Origin: Nocardioides baekrokdamisoli | GTDB lineage: Bacteria; Actinomycetota; Actinomycetes; Propionibacteriales; Nocardioidaceae | NCBI RefSeq assembly: GCF_003945325.1 | Contig: NZ_AP019307.1 | Span: 310,001-374,000, forward strand | DNA: 64,000 nucleotides | Direction: 5' to 3' | In this document: positions 26,201 through 35,355 of the stretch, piece by piece | Numbering within the stretch: the first letter of the stretch is position 1 | Layout of the letters: every line of letters begins with the position of its first letter | Position numbers and translations under genes: made by a program | The notes under the pieces: model-generated | The model's database searches: none | Told to the model about the DNA's origin: nothing | What the model saw: the letters and a program-made list of their open reading frames with translations, nothing else

Positions 26201-26848
26201 TCACTCCCCTGTTGACATATCGTCGAGCTTGCCGCGGATGGGTGGCACGTAGGTCGACCTCGCGCGCGGGGACGACAGGGTCTCGTCGCTGTAGTACTGG
26301 CGGACGAGCCCACTGTCGAGCAGATCCGGGTTGGCGTCGATGAACGCCTCAAAATTCTCGGCTCCTTGCGCGGCCAGTCGTTCGGCGACGAGCACCAGGA
26401 ACATGCCAGTGATCGTTTGATGGAACTTCTCAGGCTTCCCAGCTACCGCTGCGAACCGACGGATCCCGTCGGAGTACCGGCCGAATGCGACCGGGAACGG
26501 ATCGCGGCTCACGGCCAGGAACGCCATGCGTAGGTGGTCGCGGTGTGCGAATCCAGGAGTTTGAATGCGGCCTTCGTAGAACTCGTCAAGCTCATCGACG
26601 GCGCCGTCCTCGACGAGGTGGTGCGCGTCTCGACTCGTGAGGCTGACGTCGTACACGGACTTCAACGACGCGATCTTCTGGATGGTGTCCGCACTGAAGG
26701 GCACCTTCTTGCCCTCGAAGACGTGCAGGAGCACACCCTCGAGCAATTCGCCCAGCGGCATGTCGAGCGCCTCCGCCAGCCCCTTTGAGGTCTTGAGAAT
26801 CCCGCGTTCAATCCGAACGCCGGTCTGTACACGCTCGATCGTTACCAT
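26201..26848 (-). CDS. conserved hypothetical protein with HRDHLRMA motif
   Basis: 215 aa. Two parts are visible. The N-terminal ~85 residues ('VRIERGILKTSKGLAEALDM' onwards) look like a small ribbon-helix or antitoxin-type module. The C-terminal ~130 residues contain 'FAHRDHLRMAFL', 'GIRRFAAVAG', 'KFHQTITGMFLVLV', 'FEAFIDANPDLLD' and 'YYSDETL'. That second half recurs on its own as a small unclassified protein in many bacteria, and its spaced histidines suggest metal or haem binding, though I cannot name a function. ATG 26848 has a TATGCT box 6 nt upstream. The two-part architecture is unusual. Confidence 0.6.
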   Translation of the reverse strand: MVTIERVQTGVRIERGILKTSKGLAEALDMPLGELLEGVLLHVFEGKKVPFSADTIQKIASLKSVYDVSLTSRDAHHLVEDGAVDELDEFYEGRIQTPGFAHRDHLRMAFLAVSRDPFPVAFGRYSDGIRRFAAVAGKPEKFHQTITGMFLVLVAERLAAQGAENFEAFIDANPDLLDSGLVRQYYSDETLSSPRARSTYVPPIRGKLDDMSTGE

Positions 26849-26854
26849 GGTACC

Positions 26855-26860
26855 AGCATA
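26855..26860 (-). promoter_or_regulatory. -10 element of the HRDHLRMA gene (leaderless type)
   Basis: Minus-strand TATGCT ends 6 nt before ATG 26848. Confidence 0.4.
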
Positions 26861-26915
26861 CCGCCGGTCGGCATGCGAGGCTGAATCAGGCTGTCCAAAT
26901 GACCGATAATGTGCG

Positions 26916-27488
26916 TTATGTCAGATATCGAAGGGACTCGAGCCTCTGTGCACGCGGATCGCCACTCCCCACGATCTCCGCCACCCAGCGGATCGCCTCG
27001 TCCAGATCGACCGTCGAATCGTGCGCGAGGAGCATCGACTCGATGTCCGGCCAGTCCTTGGAACGGTTGAACAGCGCCTTGAACACCGTCAGGTCAGTCG
27101 CTGACAGGACACGTACAGTTGAATCCATCATCGGCACGAACTCGGTTCGGGTCCGAACGACCTCATGGAAGTCGCCAGCGATGAAGAACAGGTCCAACGG
27201 GATGGAAATGCCCGCAGGGTTCGGCCATGTAATCCGGACCTGATCGTCTCGTTCGATTGCTGCGATCGTGTCCGCATCCCAGGGAACGTCGGCGGGCATC
27301 AGTTCCAGGACTTCCCTGCCACGCGACGCGAGCACCGACACATTGAGGTCGATGTCCGAGGTGCCCCGCGGGTCATCGACGTGGTAGCCCAGCGCAAGGG
27401 CCCCGCCGATTGCGCATTCAATCCCGGCACTGGTCAGGCGTCCATACACGTCTACGGCGCGTTGCAGAACAACCAGGGGGTCCCTCAT
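26916..27488 (-). CDS. nucleotidyltransferase-fold protein (AbiEii/MenT-like, toxin candidate)
   Basis: 190 aa. A nucleotidyltransferase signature is present: 'AIGGALALGYH' followed by 'GTSDIDLNV', i.e. GG-x(n)-D-x-D, plus a third acidic position near 'PLDLFF'. 'LSATDLTVFKALFNRSKDW' is typical of AbiEii/DUF1814-related enzymes. It is the second gene of a pair and overlaps the XRE-type gene by 4 nt (ATGA), the classic antitoxin-then-toxin arrangement. In related systems the enzyme blocks growth by transferring nucleotides to tRNA ends or other targets. A non-toxic nucleotidyltransferase cannot be excluded. Confidence 0.7.
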   Translation of the reverse strand: MRDPLVVLQRAVDVYGRLTSAGIECAIGGALALGYHVDDPRGTSDIDLNVSVLASRGREVLELMPADVPWDADTIAAIERDDQVRITWPNPAGISIPLDLFFIAGDFHEVVRTRTEFVPMMDSTVRVLSATDLTVFKALFNRSKDWPDIESMLLAHDSTVDLDEAIRWVAEIVGSGDPRAQRLESLRYLT

Positions 27489-27859
27489 GAGGCCGCCAGG
27501 ACCTTGAACGGCGGGAACTCGAGCTCGCCCCGCTCGCGCCTGCGCAGTTCAGTTGCCACCACGACCACTCGCTCAAGGATCTGAGCCCGCTGCGCGGTCG
27601 TGGTCGGGCGGGGCTGCATGTCCGGGTTGTTCGGAATCAGCCAGGAAGGGTCCTTCCGCAGCTCGACGGGCGTCCACGCCAGATCCAGTCTGAAACCCGC
27701 AGACTCCCCCAGACGCTCCAGCTGAGCCACTGATGGCTGCCGCTTGCCGAGCAGATACTCGTCCAGCGACGAGCGACTGATCCCGGATCGTCGCGCCAGT
27801 TCCGCCTTGGAGAGGCCGGAACGGCGTACGACGTCCTCAACGATGGACTGAACTGTCAT
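27485..27859 (-). CDS. XRE-family HTH protein, candidate antitoxin/autorepressor
   Basis: 124 aa. The HTH occupies residues about 12-50 ('LSKAELARRSGISRSSLDEY' with 'LLGKRQPSVAQLERL'). The C-terminal half is basic and probably contacts the partner. ATG 27859 is 6 nt after a TACAAT -10 box and immediately downstream of a perfect 34-bp palindrome, so autoregulation is likely. The stop overlaps the nucleotidyltransferase start. Confidence 0.8.
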   Translation of the reverse strand: MTVQSIVEDVVRRSGLSKAELARRSGISRSSLDEYLLGKRQPSVAQLERLGESAGFRLDLAWTPVELRKDPSWLIPNNPDMQPRPTTTAQRAQILERVVVVATELRRRERGELEFPPFKVLAAS

Positions 27860-27863
27860 GCGT

Positions 27864-27897
27864 CCATTGTATGTACGAGATGTCGTACATACAATGG
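27864..27897. promoter_or_regulatory. perfect 15-bp inverted repeat: operator/promoter of the HTH-NTase pair
   Basis: Arms CCATTGTATGTACGA and TCGTACATACAATGG pair perfectly around GATG. On the minus strand TTGTAT (27894-27889) and TACAAT (27871-27866) are 17 nt apart and the latter ends 6 nt before the start codon, so the operator overlaps both promoter boxes. By symmetry the plus strand has the same pair of hexamers. Confidence 0.8.
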
Positions 27898-27908
27898 GTT
27901 ACCCGGAA

Positions 27909-28376
27909 TCAGGCCAGGGCCAACTCCATGTAGACACTGTTCGGGTCGACGACGTAGTCCGCGAACGGACCGCGAACGGAGAATCCGGCTGCCACATACA
28001 GGCCGCGCGCCGGCTCGAAGTACGGCTCGGCTCCGGTCTCCAGCACCACCCGGGCAGCTCCCGACGTACGCGCCTGCTCCAGGGCGAACGCCAACATCTG
28101 GCGGCCCACCCCTCTCCCCCTGGCCGCTGCGGTCGTACGCATGCTTTTGATCTCGACGTCGCCGGCACCCAGGTCTTTGAGTGCGACCGTTCCGACGAGC
28201 GAGTCGTCGATCCACGCGGACCAGAACCGGATGTTCGGTGCCCTCAGGCCATCGAGATCCAGGGCGTGTACGGACTCGGGCGGTGAGACCGATCGCATGT
28301 CGTCCAGATGCTCCCGCAGGTGATCCGCGATCGCCGGTCGACTGAGGTCATCGAGCTCCATGCGAAGATCCGTCAC
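27909..28376 (-). CDS. GNAT-family N-acetyltransferase
   Basis: 155 aa from GTG 28376 (ATG 28361 is an alternative). The acetyl-CoA pyrophosphate loop is 'AARGRGVGRQML' (R-x2-G-x-G/A), preceded by the strand 'VEIKSMRTT', and followed by 'VVLETGAEPYFEPARGLYVAAGF', whose start is typical of PhnO/ElaA-like acetyltransferases. The substrate is unknown. It ends 12 nt before the palindromic operator and is divergent from the cyclophilin gene. Confidence 0.85.
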   Translation of the reverse strand: MTDLRMELDDLSRPAIADHLREHLDDMRSVSPPESVHALDLDGLRAPNIRFWSAWIDDSLVGTVALKDLGAGDVEIKSMRTTAAARGRGVGRQMLAFALEQARTSGAARVVLETGAEPYFEPARGLYVAAGFSVRGPFADYVVDPNSVYMELALA

Positions 28377-28387
28377 CAGGCAGACAC

Positions 28388-28393
28388 TACGAT
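28388..28393 (+). promoter_or_regulatory. -10 element of the cyclophilin gene (leaderless type)
   Basis: TACGAT ends 6 nt before ATG 28400. Confidence 0.5.
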
Positions 28394-28399
28394 GCCCGC

Positions 28400-29128
28400 A
28401 TGCGTCGTGCCGTGATCATTGCCGCCCTTGCCACTCCACTACTTGCAGCCTGCGGGTCGGGTTCCACCTCCAGCTCATCGATGCCGTCGGACACCTCAAC
28501 CTCGGGTCCGACCACAACAGTCAGCATCCCGGCGACCACACCGTCGACCACTCAGGCTGGCGGCGGCTCGGCGACCTGCGCTTGGACCGACACCGGCGGT
28601 GCCGCCAAGCCGGTCTCGATGCCGCCTGCCACGGTGGCGAAGAAGAACTACACCGCGACGATCGAGACGTCCGTCGGCACCCTGCGGGTCCAGCTGACCG
28701 GCTCCGCTACTCCGTGCACGGTCGCCTCGTTCGTCTCACTGGCGAAGCAGGGCTACTTCAACAACACGTTCTGTCACCGGATGGGCAACACGGCGGGATT
28801 CGAGTTCCTGCAGTGCGGCGACCCGACCGGCACCGGAACTGGCGGCCCCGGCTACACGATTCCCGACGAGATCACCGGCAGCGAGACGTACAAGGCAGGG
28901 ACGCTGGCGATGGCCAACACCGGCGCGCCGGACAGCGGCGGGAGCCAGTTCTTCATGGTCTTCGGGGACTCACAGTTCTCGCCGAACTACACCGTCTTCG
29001 GCCAGCTCGACGCGGCAAGCATCGCGGTCCTCAAGCGTGTCGGAGCAGCCGGCATCGGCGCTGCCGGCCCGGCCGGTGGCGGCGCGCCGAAGGAGAAGGT
29101 CACGTTCAAGAGCGTGACCATCAGCTAG
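28400..29128 (+). CDS. cyclophilin-type peptidyl-prolyl isomerase, lipoprotein
   Basis: 242 aa. The signal peptide ends in lipobox L-A-A-C (Cys18), followed by a Ser/Thr-rich linker (about 19-60) that would span the wall and then a cyclophilin domain (about 80-240). Active-site features 'FCHRM', 'FEFLQCGDPTGTG' and 'GSQFFMVFGDS' are present; the Arg-Phe-Phe set is mostly conserved ('HRM', 'SQFFM'). It folds exported proteins at proline bonds. Its stop overlaps the convergent OsmC-type gene by 4 nt. Confidence 0.9.
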   Translation: MRRAVIIAALATPLLAACGSGSTSSSSMPSDTSTSGPTTTVSIPATTPSTTQAGGGSATCAWTDTGGAAKPVSMPPATVAKKNYTATIETSVGTLRVQLTGSATPCTVASFVSLAKQGYFNNTFCHRMGNTAGFEFLQCGDPTGTGTGGPGYTIPDEITGSETYKAGTLAMANTGAPDSGGSQFFMVFGDSQFSPNYTVFGQLDAASIAVLKRVGAAGIGAAGPAGGGAPKEKVTFKSVTIS

Positions 29129-29556
29129 TCCTGGATGGGCCCGGCCAGGTACGTCACGGGCGTGCCGAGCTCGACCGTACGGCTCACGGTGCAGAGACGT
29201 TCGTGACTGCGTTGAATGGCACTTGGCAGGATCTCGCGGGCTGCATCGCCACCCTCTCCGTCCGGGAATGAGACATCGAAGGTCACCTGAATGTTGACCA
29301 GATGATTCCCGGCTTCGTCCCGGATCTTGTCGGCCTCGGCACGAGCGTCGAACGAGATGAACGGCGCTCGCTTCCCGGTGATGTAGTCGATGTCGATCGC
29401 ACTGCACCCTGCCAGCGCAGCGAGCAGCAGCTCCACCGGAGTGAAGTCGGGGTCCTCCCCCTCCCCGAAGGTGATCGATCCGCCCCGAACATTGTGTGCT
29501 TGGTAGCGGTGCTCACCGATCTTGGTCAGGTCCACGCGCCGCAGGTCATCAGCCAT
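29125..29556 (-). CDS. OsmC-family protein
   Basis: 143 aa from ATG 29556, a better start than the in-frame codon at 29631 because the OsmC fold begins at 'VDLTKIGEHRYQAHN'. 'PVELLLAALAGCSAIDI' carries the first conserved cysteine. The second, in 'ERLCTVSRTV', matches the peroxidatic/resolving pair of OsmC/Ohr proteins. It is probably a thiol-dependent organic hydroperoxide reductase. It is divergent from rmuC. Confidence 0.85.
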   Translation of the reverse strand: MADDLRRVDLTKIGEHRYQAHNVRGGSITFGEGEDPDFTPVELLLAALAGCSAIDIDYITGKRAPFISFDARAEADKIRDEAGNHLVNIQVTFDVSFPDGEGGDAAREILPSAIQRSHERLCTVSRTVELGTPVTYLAGPIQD

Positions 29557-29616
29557 GACGCCAGCCTGCCATGCCTTCCTCGGCGTGGGGTGGCCGAAAC
29601 TGTCGGTGGTCACTCC

Positions 29617-29622
29617 TAGCGT
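29617..29622 (+). promoter_or_regulatory. -10 element of rmuC (leaderless type)
   Basis: TAGCGT ends 7 nt before ATG 29630. Confidence 0.45.
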
Positions 29623-29629
29623 GAGAGCC

Positions 29630-31030
29630 ATGGGATTCGTGGTGTTCGTGTTGGGCCTGGTGCTGGGCGCAGCCGTTGGTGCTGGAGTGGCATGGCGACT
29701 GTTGTCATCAGCGCGTCAGCGGGCCGTCGACGCGGCAGTTGCCAGAGTCACGGACGAAGCCGCGCACGAGCGTGATCTTCGGGCTGCTCAGCAACAGACT
29801 CTGATCACCCAGATCGAAGCCCACGGACTTCAGGGCCGCGCCGAGATCGAGTCTGACCTCGCGGCCGCCCAGGCCGAGATCCGCGGTCTCGACGATGCCC
29901 TGCGCCGCGCCCAGGCGCAGCTGGCAGACCTGATGGAGCTCCAGCGTCGCGCGAGCACGGAGCGAGATGAGCGCGACGTCGAACGCAACCGCAACGAGAA
30001 CGCGCAGGCTCAGGTCCTCAAGACGATCGCCCCGGTCGCCGATCAGCTCAAGAAGATGCAGTCCAAGGTGGAGCAACTGGAGTCGGAGCGCGTACGTCAG
30101 CACGGCGAACTCGCCGAGCAGATCCGTACCGCTCAGCGCAGCATGGAGGCTTCCCGCGAGGCGGCATCGAACCTTGCTTCAGCGTTGACCAACAACGCCG
30201 TACGCGGCACCTGGGGCGAGACGCAACTGAAGTCGCTGGTCGAGTCCGCTGGCCTACTCCCCCAGGTCGACTTCATGACCCAGGCGACCATCGAGGCCGA
30301 GTCCGGCTCGCGACGCCCCGACATGGTCATCAACCTCCCGGGTGGCAAGCACTTGGCCATCGATGCGAAGGTCCCGTTCAACTCCTACTTCGAGGCGCAG
30401 CGCGCCGACATCGATCCGGCCACGCGGATGCAATTGCTGCAGGACCACGCCAAGAAGGTTCGTGGCCATGTCGACGCCCTGGCCGCGAAGGGGTACTGGA
30501 CGGGCCTCGAAGCATCGCCCGAGTTCACGATCGCCTTCATCCCGAACGACGAGTTGCTGCGGGTCGCCCTGGAGACCGATCCGTCCCTTCAGGAGTACGG
30601 GTTCGGCAAGGGCGTCATCCTGGCGACGCCGACCAACCTCTGGGGCCTGCTCAAGACGGTCGCCTTCACCTGGAAGCAGGACGTCCTCACTCAGGACGCC
30701 AAGGCACTCTTCGACCTGGGTCGTGAGCTCTACGGCCGCGTGGTGAAGTTGTCCGAGCACGCGGAGAAGTTGCGCCGTTCGCTGGAGACCACGGTCAAGT
30801 CGTACAACGCCTTCGCCGGCACTCTCGAGACCCGCGTACTCGTCACTGCGCGCAAGCTCGACCGGTTCGACGAGTCCGCCATCATCTCCCCCGCCCGAGA
30901 GATCGACACCACTCCCCGCGCGCTGACTGCGGGCGACTTCGAAGCGCTCGCCGACGTCGAGCGCCCGGAGCTGCTGTTCGACGTGGTCGATGCCGAAGTC
31001 GTCGAGGACGGATTCTCCGACGCGGTGTAG
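29630..31030 (+). CDS. rmuC: DNA recombination protein RmuC
   Basis: 466 aa from ATG 29630. An N-terminal membrane anchor (about residues 3-22) is followed by a long coiled coil (about 30-190) and a nuclease-like core (about 200-400: 'GTWGETQLKSLVESAGLL', 'RRPDMVINLPGGKHLAIDAK', 'SPEFTIAFIPNDELL'). RmuC limits DNA inversions at short repeats in E. coli, and its core is related to the PD-(D/E)XK fold; 'DMVINLP' and 'AIDAKVP' would supply the catalytic residues. It stands alone after the divergent OsmC-type gene. Confidence 0.92.
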   Translation: MGFVVFVLGLVLGAAVGAGVAWRLLSSARQRAVDAAVARVTDEAAHERDLRAAQQQTLITQIEAHGLQGRAEIESDLAAAQAEIRGLDDALRRAQAQLADLMELQRRASTERDERDVERNRNENAQAQVLKTIAPVADQLKKMQSKVEQLESERVRQHGELAEQIRTAQRSMEASREAASNLASALTNNAVRGTWGETQLKSLVESAGLLPQVDFMTQATIEAESGSRRPDMVINLPGGKHLAIDAKVPFNSYFEAQRADIDPATRMQLLQDHAKKVRGHVDALAAKGYWTGLEASPEFTIAFIPNDELLRVALETDPSLQEYGFGKGVILATPTNLWGLLKTVAFTWKQDVLTQDAKALFDLGRELYGRVVKLSEHAEKLRRSLETTVKSYNAFAGTLETRVLVTARKLDRFDESAIISPAREIDTTPRALTAGDFEALADVERPELLFDVVDAEVVEDGFSDAV

Positions 31031-31081
31031 GCGGGTTGCTTGGTGTTCAAAGAGAATTCGCACGAACCCTTCACAGACGCT

Positions 31082-31097
31082 GTTACTTGTCAGTAAC
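31082..31097. promoter_or_regulatory. small inverted repeat in the GDSL-esterase promoter region
   Basis: GTTACT-TGTC-AGTAAC is a perfect 6-bp dyad. A candidate promoter, TTCACA and TAACTT 18 nt apart, overlaps its right half, so it may be an operator. The gene starts at 31156. Confidence 0.4.
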
Positions 31098-31155
31098 TTG
31101 TGCAGCGGTCCACACACGTGACCGCCATCACACCCCACCATGTCTGGAGGAGTTC

Positions 31156-32376
31156 GTGTCACCTTCACTGCAGCGCGCACTCGCACTCGGTTCCACGGCA
31201 ATCGCAGCGATTGCCACCACCCTCGTCACCACCCCGGCCGCCCACGCCGACGGCCCCGGCGTAGGCGTCGCTTGGGTTGTCTCCGTCGGCGACAGCTACA
31301 TCTCCGGCGAGGCCGGCCGTTGGGCAGGCAACTCCAACAACGGCGAGTCCTACATCGACGCCGGCGGCGCGAGCACCTACTTCGACAACGCCAGTCACAC
31401 AGCGGAGACGATCAACCGCTGCCACCGCAGTTTCGCCTCCGAGATCAGCGTCGGCAGCGGCGTGAACGGCCTTGACCTGGCATGCTCCGGCGCCACCACG
31501 GCCACCGTGGCGTCCGACTCCAACGGCTACTTCAAGCCGGGCCTGGACTTCTACAACGGCTCAGCAGGCCAGGGTCAGGCGTTGATGCTGCAGAACTTCG
31601 CGGCGACTCACAACGTGAAGCTGGTCGCCGTCTCCATCGGCGGGAACGACTTCAACTTCGGCTCGATCGTGCAGCAGTGCGTCACCGACTTCCTTGGTTC
31701 ACCGTCGTGGTGGAAGGACTACTGCAACGACGACAGCGTCGTCACCAACGCCATGGCTTCCAGCAACGTCGCTGCCCAGCGCGCCAACATCAAGAACGCG
31801 TTCCTCAACATCCGCACCGCCATGCGCGACGCCGGGTACGCAGACACGTCGTGGACGCTCGAGGTGCAGAACTACGTCTCGCCACTGCCCAACGGCAGCA
31901 GCATCCGCTACAGCGAGTCGGGTTACAGCCGTCAGAACACCGGCGGTTGCGGCTTCTGGAACAACGACGCGAACTACGCCAACTCGACCCTGCTCCCGAC
32001 GATCAACAACGCCGTCTTCGGCGCTGCGACCGACTCGGGCATGACCAACATCAAGACCCTCAACCTCTCCAGCGCGTTCAACGGCCGTCGGCTCTGCGAG
32101 AACACGGTCGGACTGATCGAGGAGAAGGGTCTGGCCGGCTGGTGGTCGACCGGGGCTGTTGACCAGACCGAGTGGGTCAACCAGATCCGTACGGTCTCCA
32201 CGGCCAACTCCGACTACTACATCCAGGAGTCGCTGCACCCGAACTACTGGGGTCAGCGCGCTCTCGCGAACTGCCTCCTGCAGGCGTACAACGGCGGCGC
32301 CCCGAAGTCGGGCACCTGCGTACGCGGCGCCAACGGCCTCAACGCCGCTGGTGAGCCGAACATGGTTCTGCAGTAG
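31156..32376 (+). CDS. secreted SGNH/GDSL esterase
   Basis: 406 aa from GTG 31156, with GGAGG 6 nt upstream. A Sec signal peptide ends at 'AAHA' (about residue 31). SGNH blocks: 'VSVGDSYISGEAGRW' (nucleophile Ser), 'LACSGATT', 'VAVSIGGNDFNFG' (Gly and Asn of the oxyanion hole) and 'ESLHPNYWGQ' with the catalytic His, where the usual Asp is Glu-Ser. Eight or so cysteines suggest disulfides. It is an extracellular lipase or esterase. A strong hairpin terminator follows between it and convergent gcvP. Confidence 0.88.
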   Translation: MSPSLQRALALGSTAIAAIATTLVTTPAAHADGPGVGVAWVVSVGDSYISGEAGRWAGNSNNGESYIDAGGASTYFDNASHTAETINRCHRSFASEISVGSGVNGLDLACSGATTATVASDSNGYFKPGLDFYNGSAGQGQALMLQNFAATHNVKLVAVSIGGNDFNFGSIVQQCVTDFLGSPSWWKDYCNDDSVVTNAMASSNVAAQRANIKNAFLNIRTAMRDAGYADTSWTLEVQNYVSPLPNGSSIRYSESGYSRQNTGGCGFWNNDANYANSTLLPTINNAVFGAATDSGMTNIKTLNLSSAFNGRRLCENTVGLIEEKGLAGWWSTGAVDQTEWVNQIRTVSTANSDYYIQESLHPNYWGQRALANCLLQAYNGGAPKSGTCVRGANGLNAAGEPNMVLQ

Positions 32377-32391
32377 CGCAGACCAAGTGAG

Positions 32392-32433
32392 AAGGGCCCG
32401 GGGCCGTGCGTTCAACCGCAGCCCCGGGCCCTT
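32392..32433. terminator. bidirectional hairpin terminator between the GDSL esterase and gcvP
   Basis: AAGGGCCCGGGGC pairs perfectly with GCCCCGGGCCCTT around a 16-nt loop. The arms begin and end in A/T, so it can act from either side, though T-runs are short. Confidence 0.75.
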
Positions 32434-32448
32434 CGTCATGACGGAGGG

Positions 32449-35274
32449 TCAGTCCGCGAAGGACTCGATCGGCGGGCAGGCACAGACGAGGTTGCGGTCG
32501 CCGTACGCGTTGTCGATCCGTGCGACCGGCGGCCAGTACTTGTCCGGGTCGATTCCCGCGGGGAACACCGCGAGCTCACGCGAGTATGGCCGCTCCCAGT
32601 CGCCGACGAGGGCGCGGCTGGTGTGAGGGGCACCCCGGAGTACGGAGTTCTCGGGGGTCCACTCCCCTGCCGCGACCCGGTCGATCTCGCCCTTGATCTG
32701 GATCATCGCCTCGATGAAGCGGTCCAGTTCGGCCAGGTCCTCGGACTCGGTCGGTTCGACCATCAGCGTGCCGGCCACCGGGAACGACATCGTCGGCGCG
32801 TGGAAGCCGTAGTCGATGAGGCGCTTCGCGACGTCGTCGACGGACACACCGGTCTCGGCCGTCATCCCCCGGAGATCGAGGATGCACTCGTGGGCCACCA
32901 GGCCGGAGTCGCCGCGGTACAGCACCGGGTAGTGCTCGCCGAGGCGAGCAGCCACGTAGTTGGCACTGAGGACAGCAGCCGCCGTCGCACGGGTCAGGCC
33001 TTCGGCTCCCATGAGGCGTACGTACGCCCACGAGATCGGCAGGATGCCGGCCGAGCCGTACGGCGCAGCGGAGATCGGACCGATGCCGTCTGCCTTCTCG
33101 GTGTCCGGGTGGAACGGGTGCGAGGGAAGGTACGGGGCGAGGTGCTCGCGGACCGCGACCGGACCGACGCCCGGACCTCCGCCACCGTGAGGGATGCAGA
33201 AGGTCTTGTGCAGGTTCAGGTGCGAGACGTCGCCCCCGAACTCGCCCGGCTTCGCGTATCCCAGCAGTGCGTTGAAGTTGGCGCCGTCGATGTACACCTG
33301 GCCGCCGGCCTTGTGGACAAGTTCGCAGACCTCAGTGATGCCCTCTTCGTACACGCCATGGGTGGAGGGGTAGGTCACCATGATCGCCGCCAGGTCCTCG
33401 GCGTGCTCCTCACACTTCGCGCGCAGATCGGCCAGGTCCACGGTGCCGTCCTCCGCGGACTTCACCACAATCACCCGCATGCCGGCCATCACGGCCGACG
33501 CCGCGTTGGTGCCGTGCGCGGATGAAGGCATCAGGCAGATGTCGCGGTGCGTGTCTCCGTTGGCGAGGTGGTAGCCGCGAATCGCGAGCAGACCTGCGAG
33601 CTCGCCCTGCGACCCGGCGTTCGGCTGGATCGAGACCTTGTCGTACCCGGTGACCTCCGCCAACCAGCCCTCGAGCTCGGAGACGAGCTGCTGGTATCCG
33701 GTCGCGTCGGCAGCGGGTGCGAAGGGATGCAGTTCGGCGAAGCCGGGCAGCGAGATCGGCTCCATCTCAGCCGTTGCGTTGAGCTTCATCGTGCACGATC
33801 CGAGCGGGATCATCCCGCGATCGAGGGCGTAGTCGCGGTTCGACAGTTTCGCGAGGTACCGCAGCATCTGCGTCTCGCTGCGGTGCGCGTTGAACACGGG
33901 GTGGGTGAGGAATTCGCTCGTGCGGACGAGTGACTCAGGCAGCGTGACGGACGCAACGCCGGTACGGCCGACGCCGAAGGCCATCAGCACTGCGGTCACG
34001 CTTGCTTCGGTGGTCAACTCCGAGGTCGAGAGCGCGACCGTGTCGGCGTCAACGAGACGCAGGTGGATCCCCACTTCACGCGCGGTCCTGACCACGGCCG
34101 CTGCGCGGCCCGGCACGGACACGGTCAGGGTGTCGAAGAACGTCGTGTTGACGACTGCGATGCCAGACGCCGCCAAGCCGGCAGCGATGTCGGCGGCATG
34201 CAGGTGCGTACGCTTCGCGATCGCGGCGAGGCCTTCGGGACCGTGGTAGACGGCGTACATCGACGCCGTGACGGCCAGCAGGACCTGCGCGGTGCAGATG
34301 TTCGAGGTCGCCTTCTCACGGCGGATGTGCTGCTCGCGCGTGCCGAGCGCCAGACGGTACGCCGGGCGGCCCTCCGCGTCGATGGAAACACCGACGAGGC
34401 GACCTGGCATGTGGCGCTCGAGGCCCTTGGCAACCGCCATGTAGCCCGCGTGCGGACCGCCGTAGAAGAGCGGGACGCCGAAACGCTGCGACGTACCGAC
34501 GACGACATCGGCGCCGAAAGTGCCGGGTGCCTCCAGCATCGTGAGCGCGAGCAGATCGGCAGCGACAACGACGAGAGCGCCCCGGCCATGCGCCGCCTCG
34601 ATGATCGGCCGCGGGTCGCGGATCTCGCCGGACGCACCCGGGTACTGCACCAGGACCCCGAAGAGGTCGCCCTCGGGCAGGCCCTGCGACAGGTCAGCCA
34701 CGACGACGTCGATGCCCAGCGCCTTGGCGCGAGTGCGTACGACCTCGATCGACTGCGGAAGCGCATCGGCGTCCATCACGAAGGCGCCCTTGGCGTTGCG
34801 CTCGGCGCGACGGACCAGGGTCATCGCCTCCGCGACAGCCGTGCCCTCGTCGAGCAGCGACGAGTTCGCCACCGGCAGGCCCGTCAGGTCGCCGATCATC
34901 GTCTGGAAGTTGATCAGGGCCTCAAGACGGCCCTGGGAGATCTCGGGCTGGTACGGCGTGTACGCCGTGTACCAACTCGGGTCCTCGAGCACGTTGCGCC
35001 GGATCACACCCGGGGTGACGGTGCCGTAGTAGCCCAGGCCGATCATGGGCTCCCCCGGCACGTTCTGGCTGGCCAACTTCCGCGCCAGGGCGCCGACCTC
35101 GACCTCGGACAGCGGCTCGGGAAGGTTGAGCAGATCCTTGGTGCGAATGGCTGTCGGCACTGCCGCATCCATCAGGTCTTCGAGCGACTCGTACCCGAGG
35201 CGCTGCAACATCGATGCGATGTCAGCGGGGGCCAGACCGATGTGGCGGTCAACGAAGGCGCGGGCTTCTGACAC
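32449..35274 (-). CDS. gcvP: glycine dehydrogenase (aminomethyl-transferring), P-protein
   Basis: 941 aa, a full fused alpha-beta P-protein. It decarboxylates glycine with PLP and passes the aminomethyl group to the lipoyl arm of GcvH. N-terminal half: '[13 protein letters not shown]', '[20 protein letters not shown]', '[12 protein letters not shown]'. C-terminal half carries the PLP lysine in '[18 protein letters not shown]', with '[16 protein letters not shown]' and 'DGANFNAL'. GTG 35274 has AGGAG 6 nt upstream. A glycine riboswitch precedes it, so expression should rise with glycine. gcvH lies 2.3 kb further on; gcvT and lpd are not in the window. Confidence 0.97.
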   Translation of the reverse strand: MSEARAFVDRHIGLAPADIASMLQRLGYESLEDLMDAAVPTAIRTKDLLNLPEPLSEVEVGALARKLASQNVPGEPMIGLGYYGTVTPGVIRRNVLEDPSWYTAYTPYQPEISQGRLEALINFQTMIGDLTGLPVANSSLLDEGTAVAEAMTLVRRAERNAKGAFVMDADALPQSIEVVRTRAKALGIDVVVADLSQGLPEGDLFGVLVQYPGASGEIRDPRPIIEAAHGRGALVVVAADLLALTMLEAPGTFGADVVVGTSQRFGVPLFYGGPHAGYMAVAKGLERHMPGRLVGVSIDAEGRPAYRLALGTREQHIRREKATSNICTAQVLLAVTASMYAVYHGPEGLAAIAKRTHLHAADIAAGLAASGIAVVNTTFFDTLTVSVPGRAAAVVRTAREVGIHLRLVDADTVALSTSELTTEASVTAVLMAFGVGRTGVASVTLPESLVRTSEFLTHPVFNAHRSETQMLRYLAKLSNRDYALDRGMIPLGSCTMKLNATAEMEPISLPGFAELHPFAPAADATGYQQLVSELEGWLAEVTGYDKVSIQPNAGSQGELAGLLAIRGYHLANGDTHRDICLMPSSAHGTNAASAVMAGMRVIVVKSAEDGTVDLADLRAKCEEHAEDLAAIMVTYPSTHGVYEEGITEVCELVHKAGGQVYIDGANFNALLGYAKPGEFGGDVSHLNLHKTFCIPHGGGGPGVGPVAVREHLAPYLPSHPFHPDTEKADGIGPISAAPYGSAGILPISWAYVRLMGAEGLTRATAAAVLSANYVAARLGEHYPVLYRGDSGLVAHECILDLRGMTAETGVSVDDVAKRLIDYGFHAPTMSFPVAGTLMVEPTESEDLAELDRFIEAMIQIKGEIDRVAAGEWTPENSVLRGAPHTSRALVGDWERPYSRELAVFPAGIDPDKYWPPVARIDNAYGDRNLVCACPPIESFAD

Positions 35275-35355
35275 AACTGCTCCTGGAGGACGACGGAATG
35301 CGGCCCTCCCCCTCTGTCAGCGCAGTCGGATGACGGCGACTTCAGAGTTGCAATG

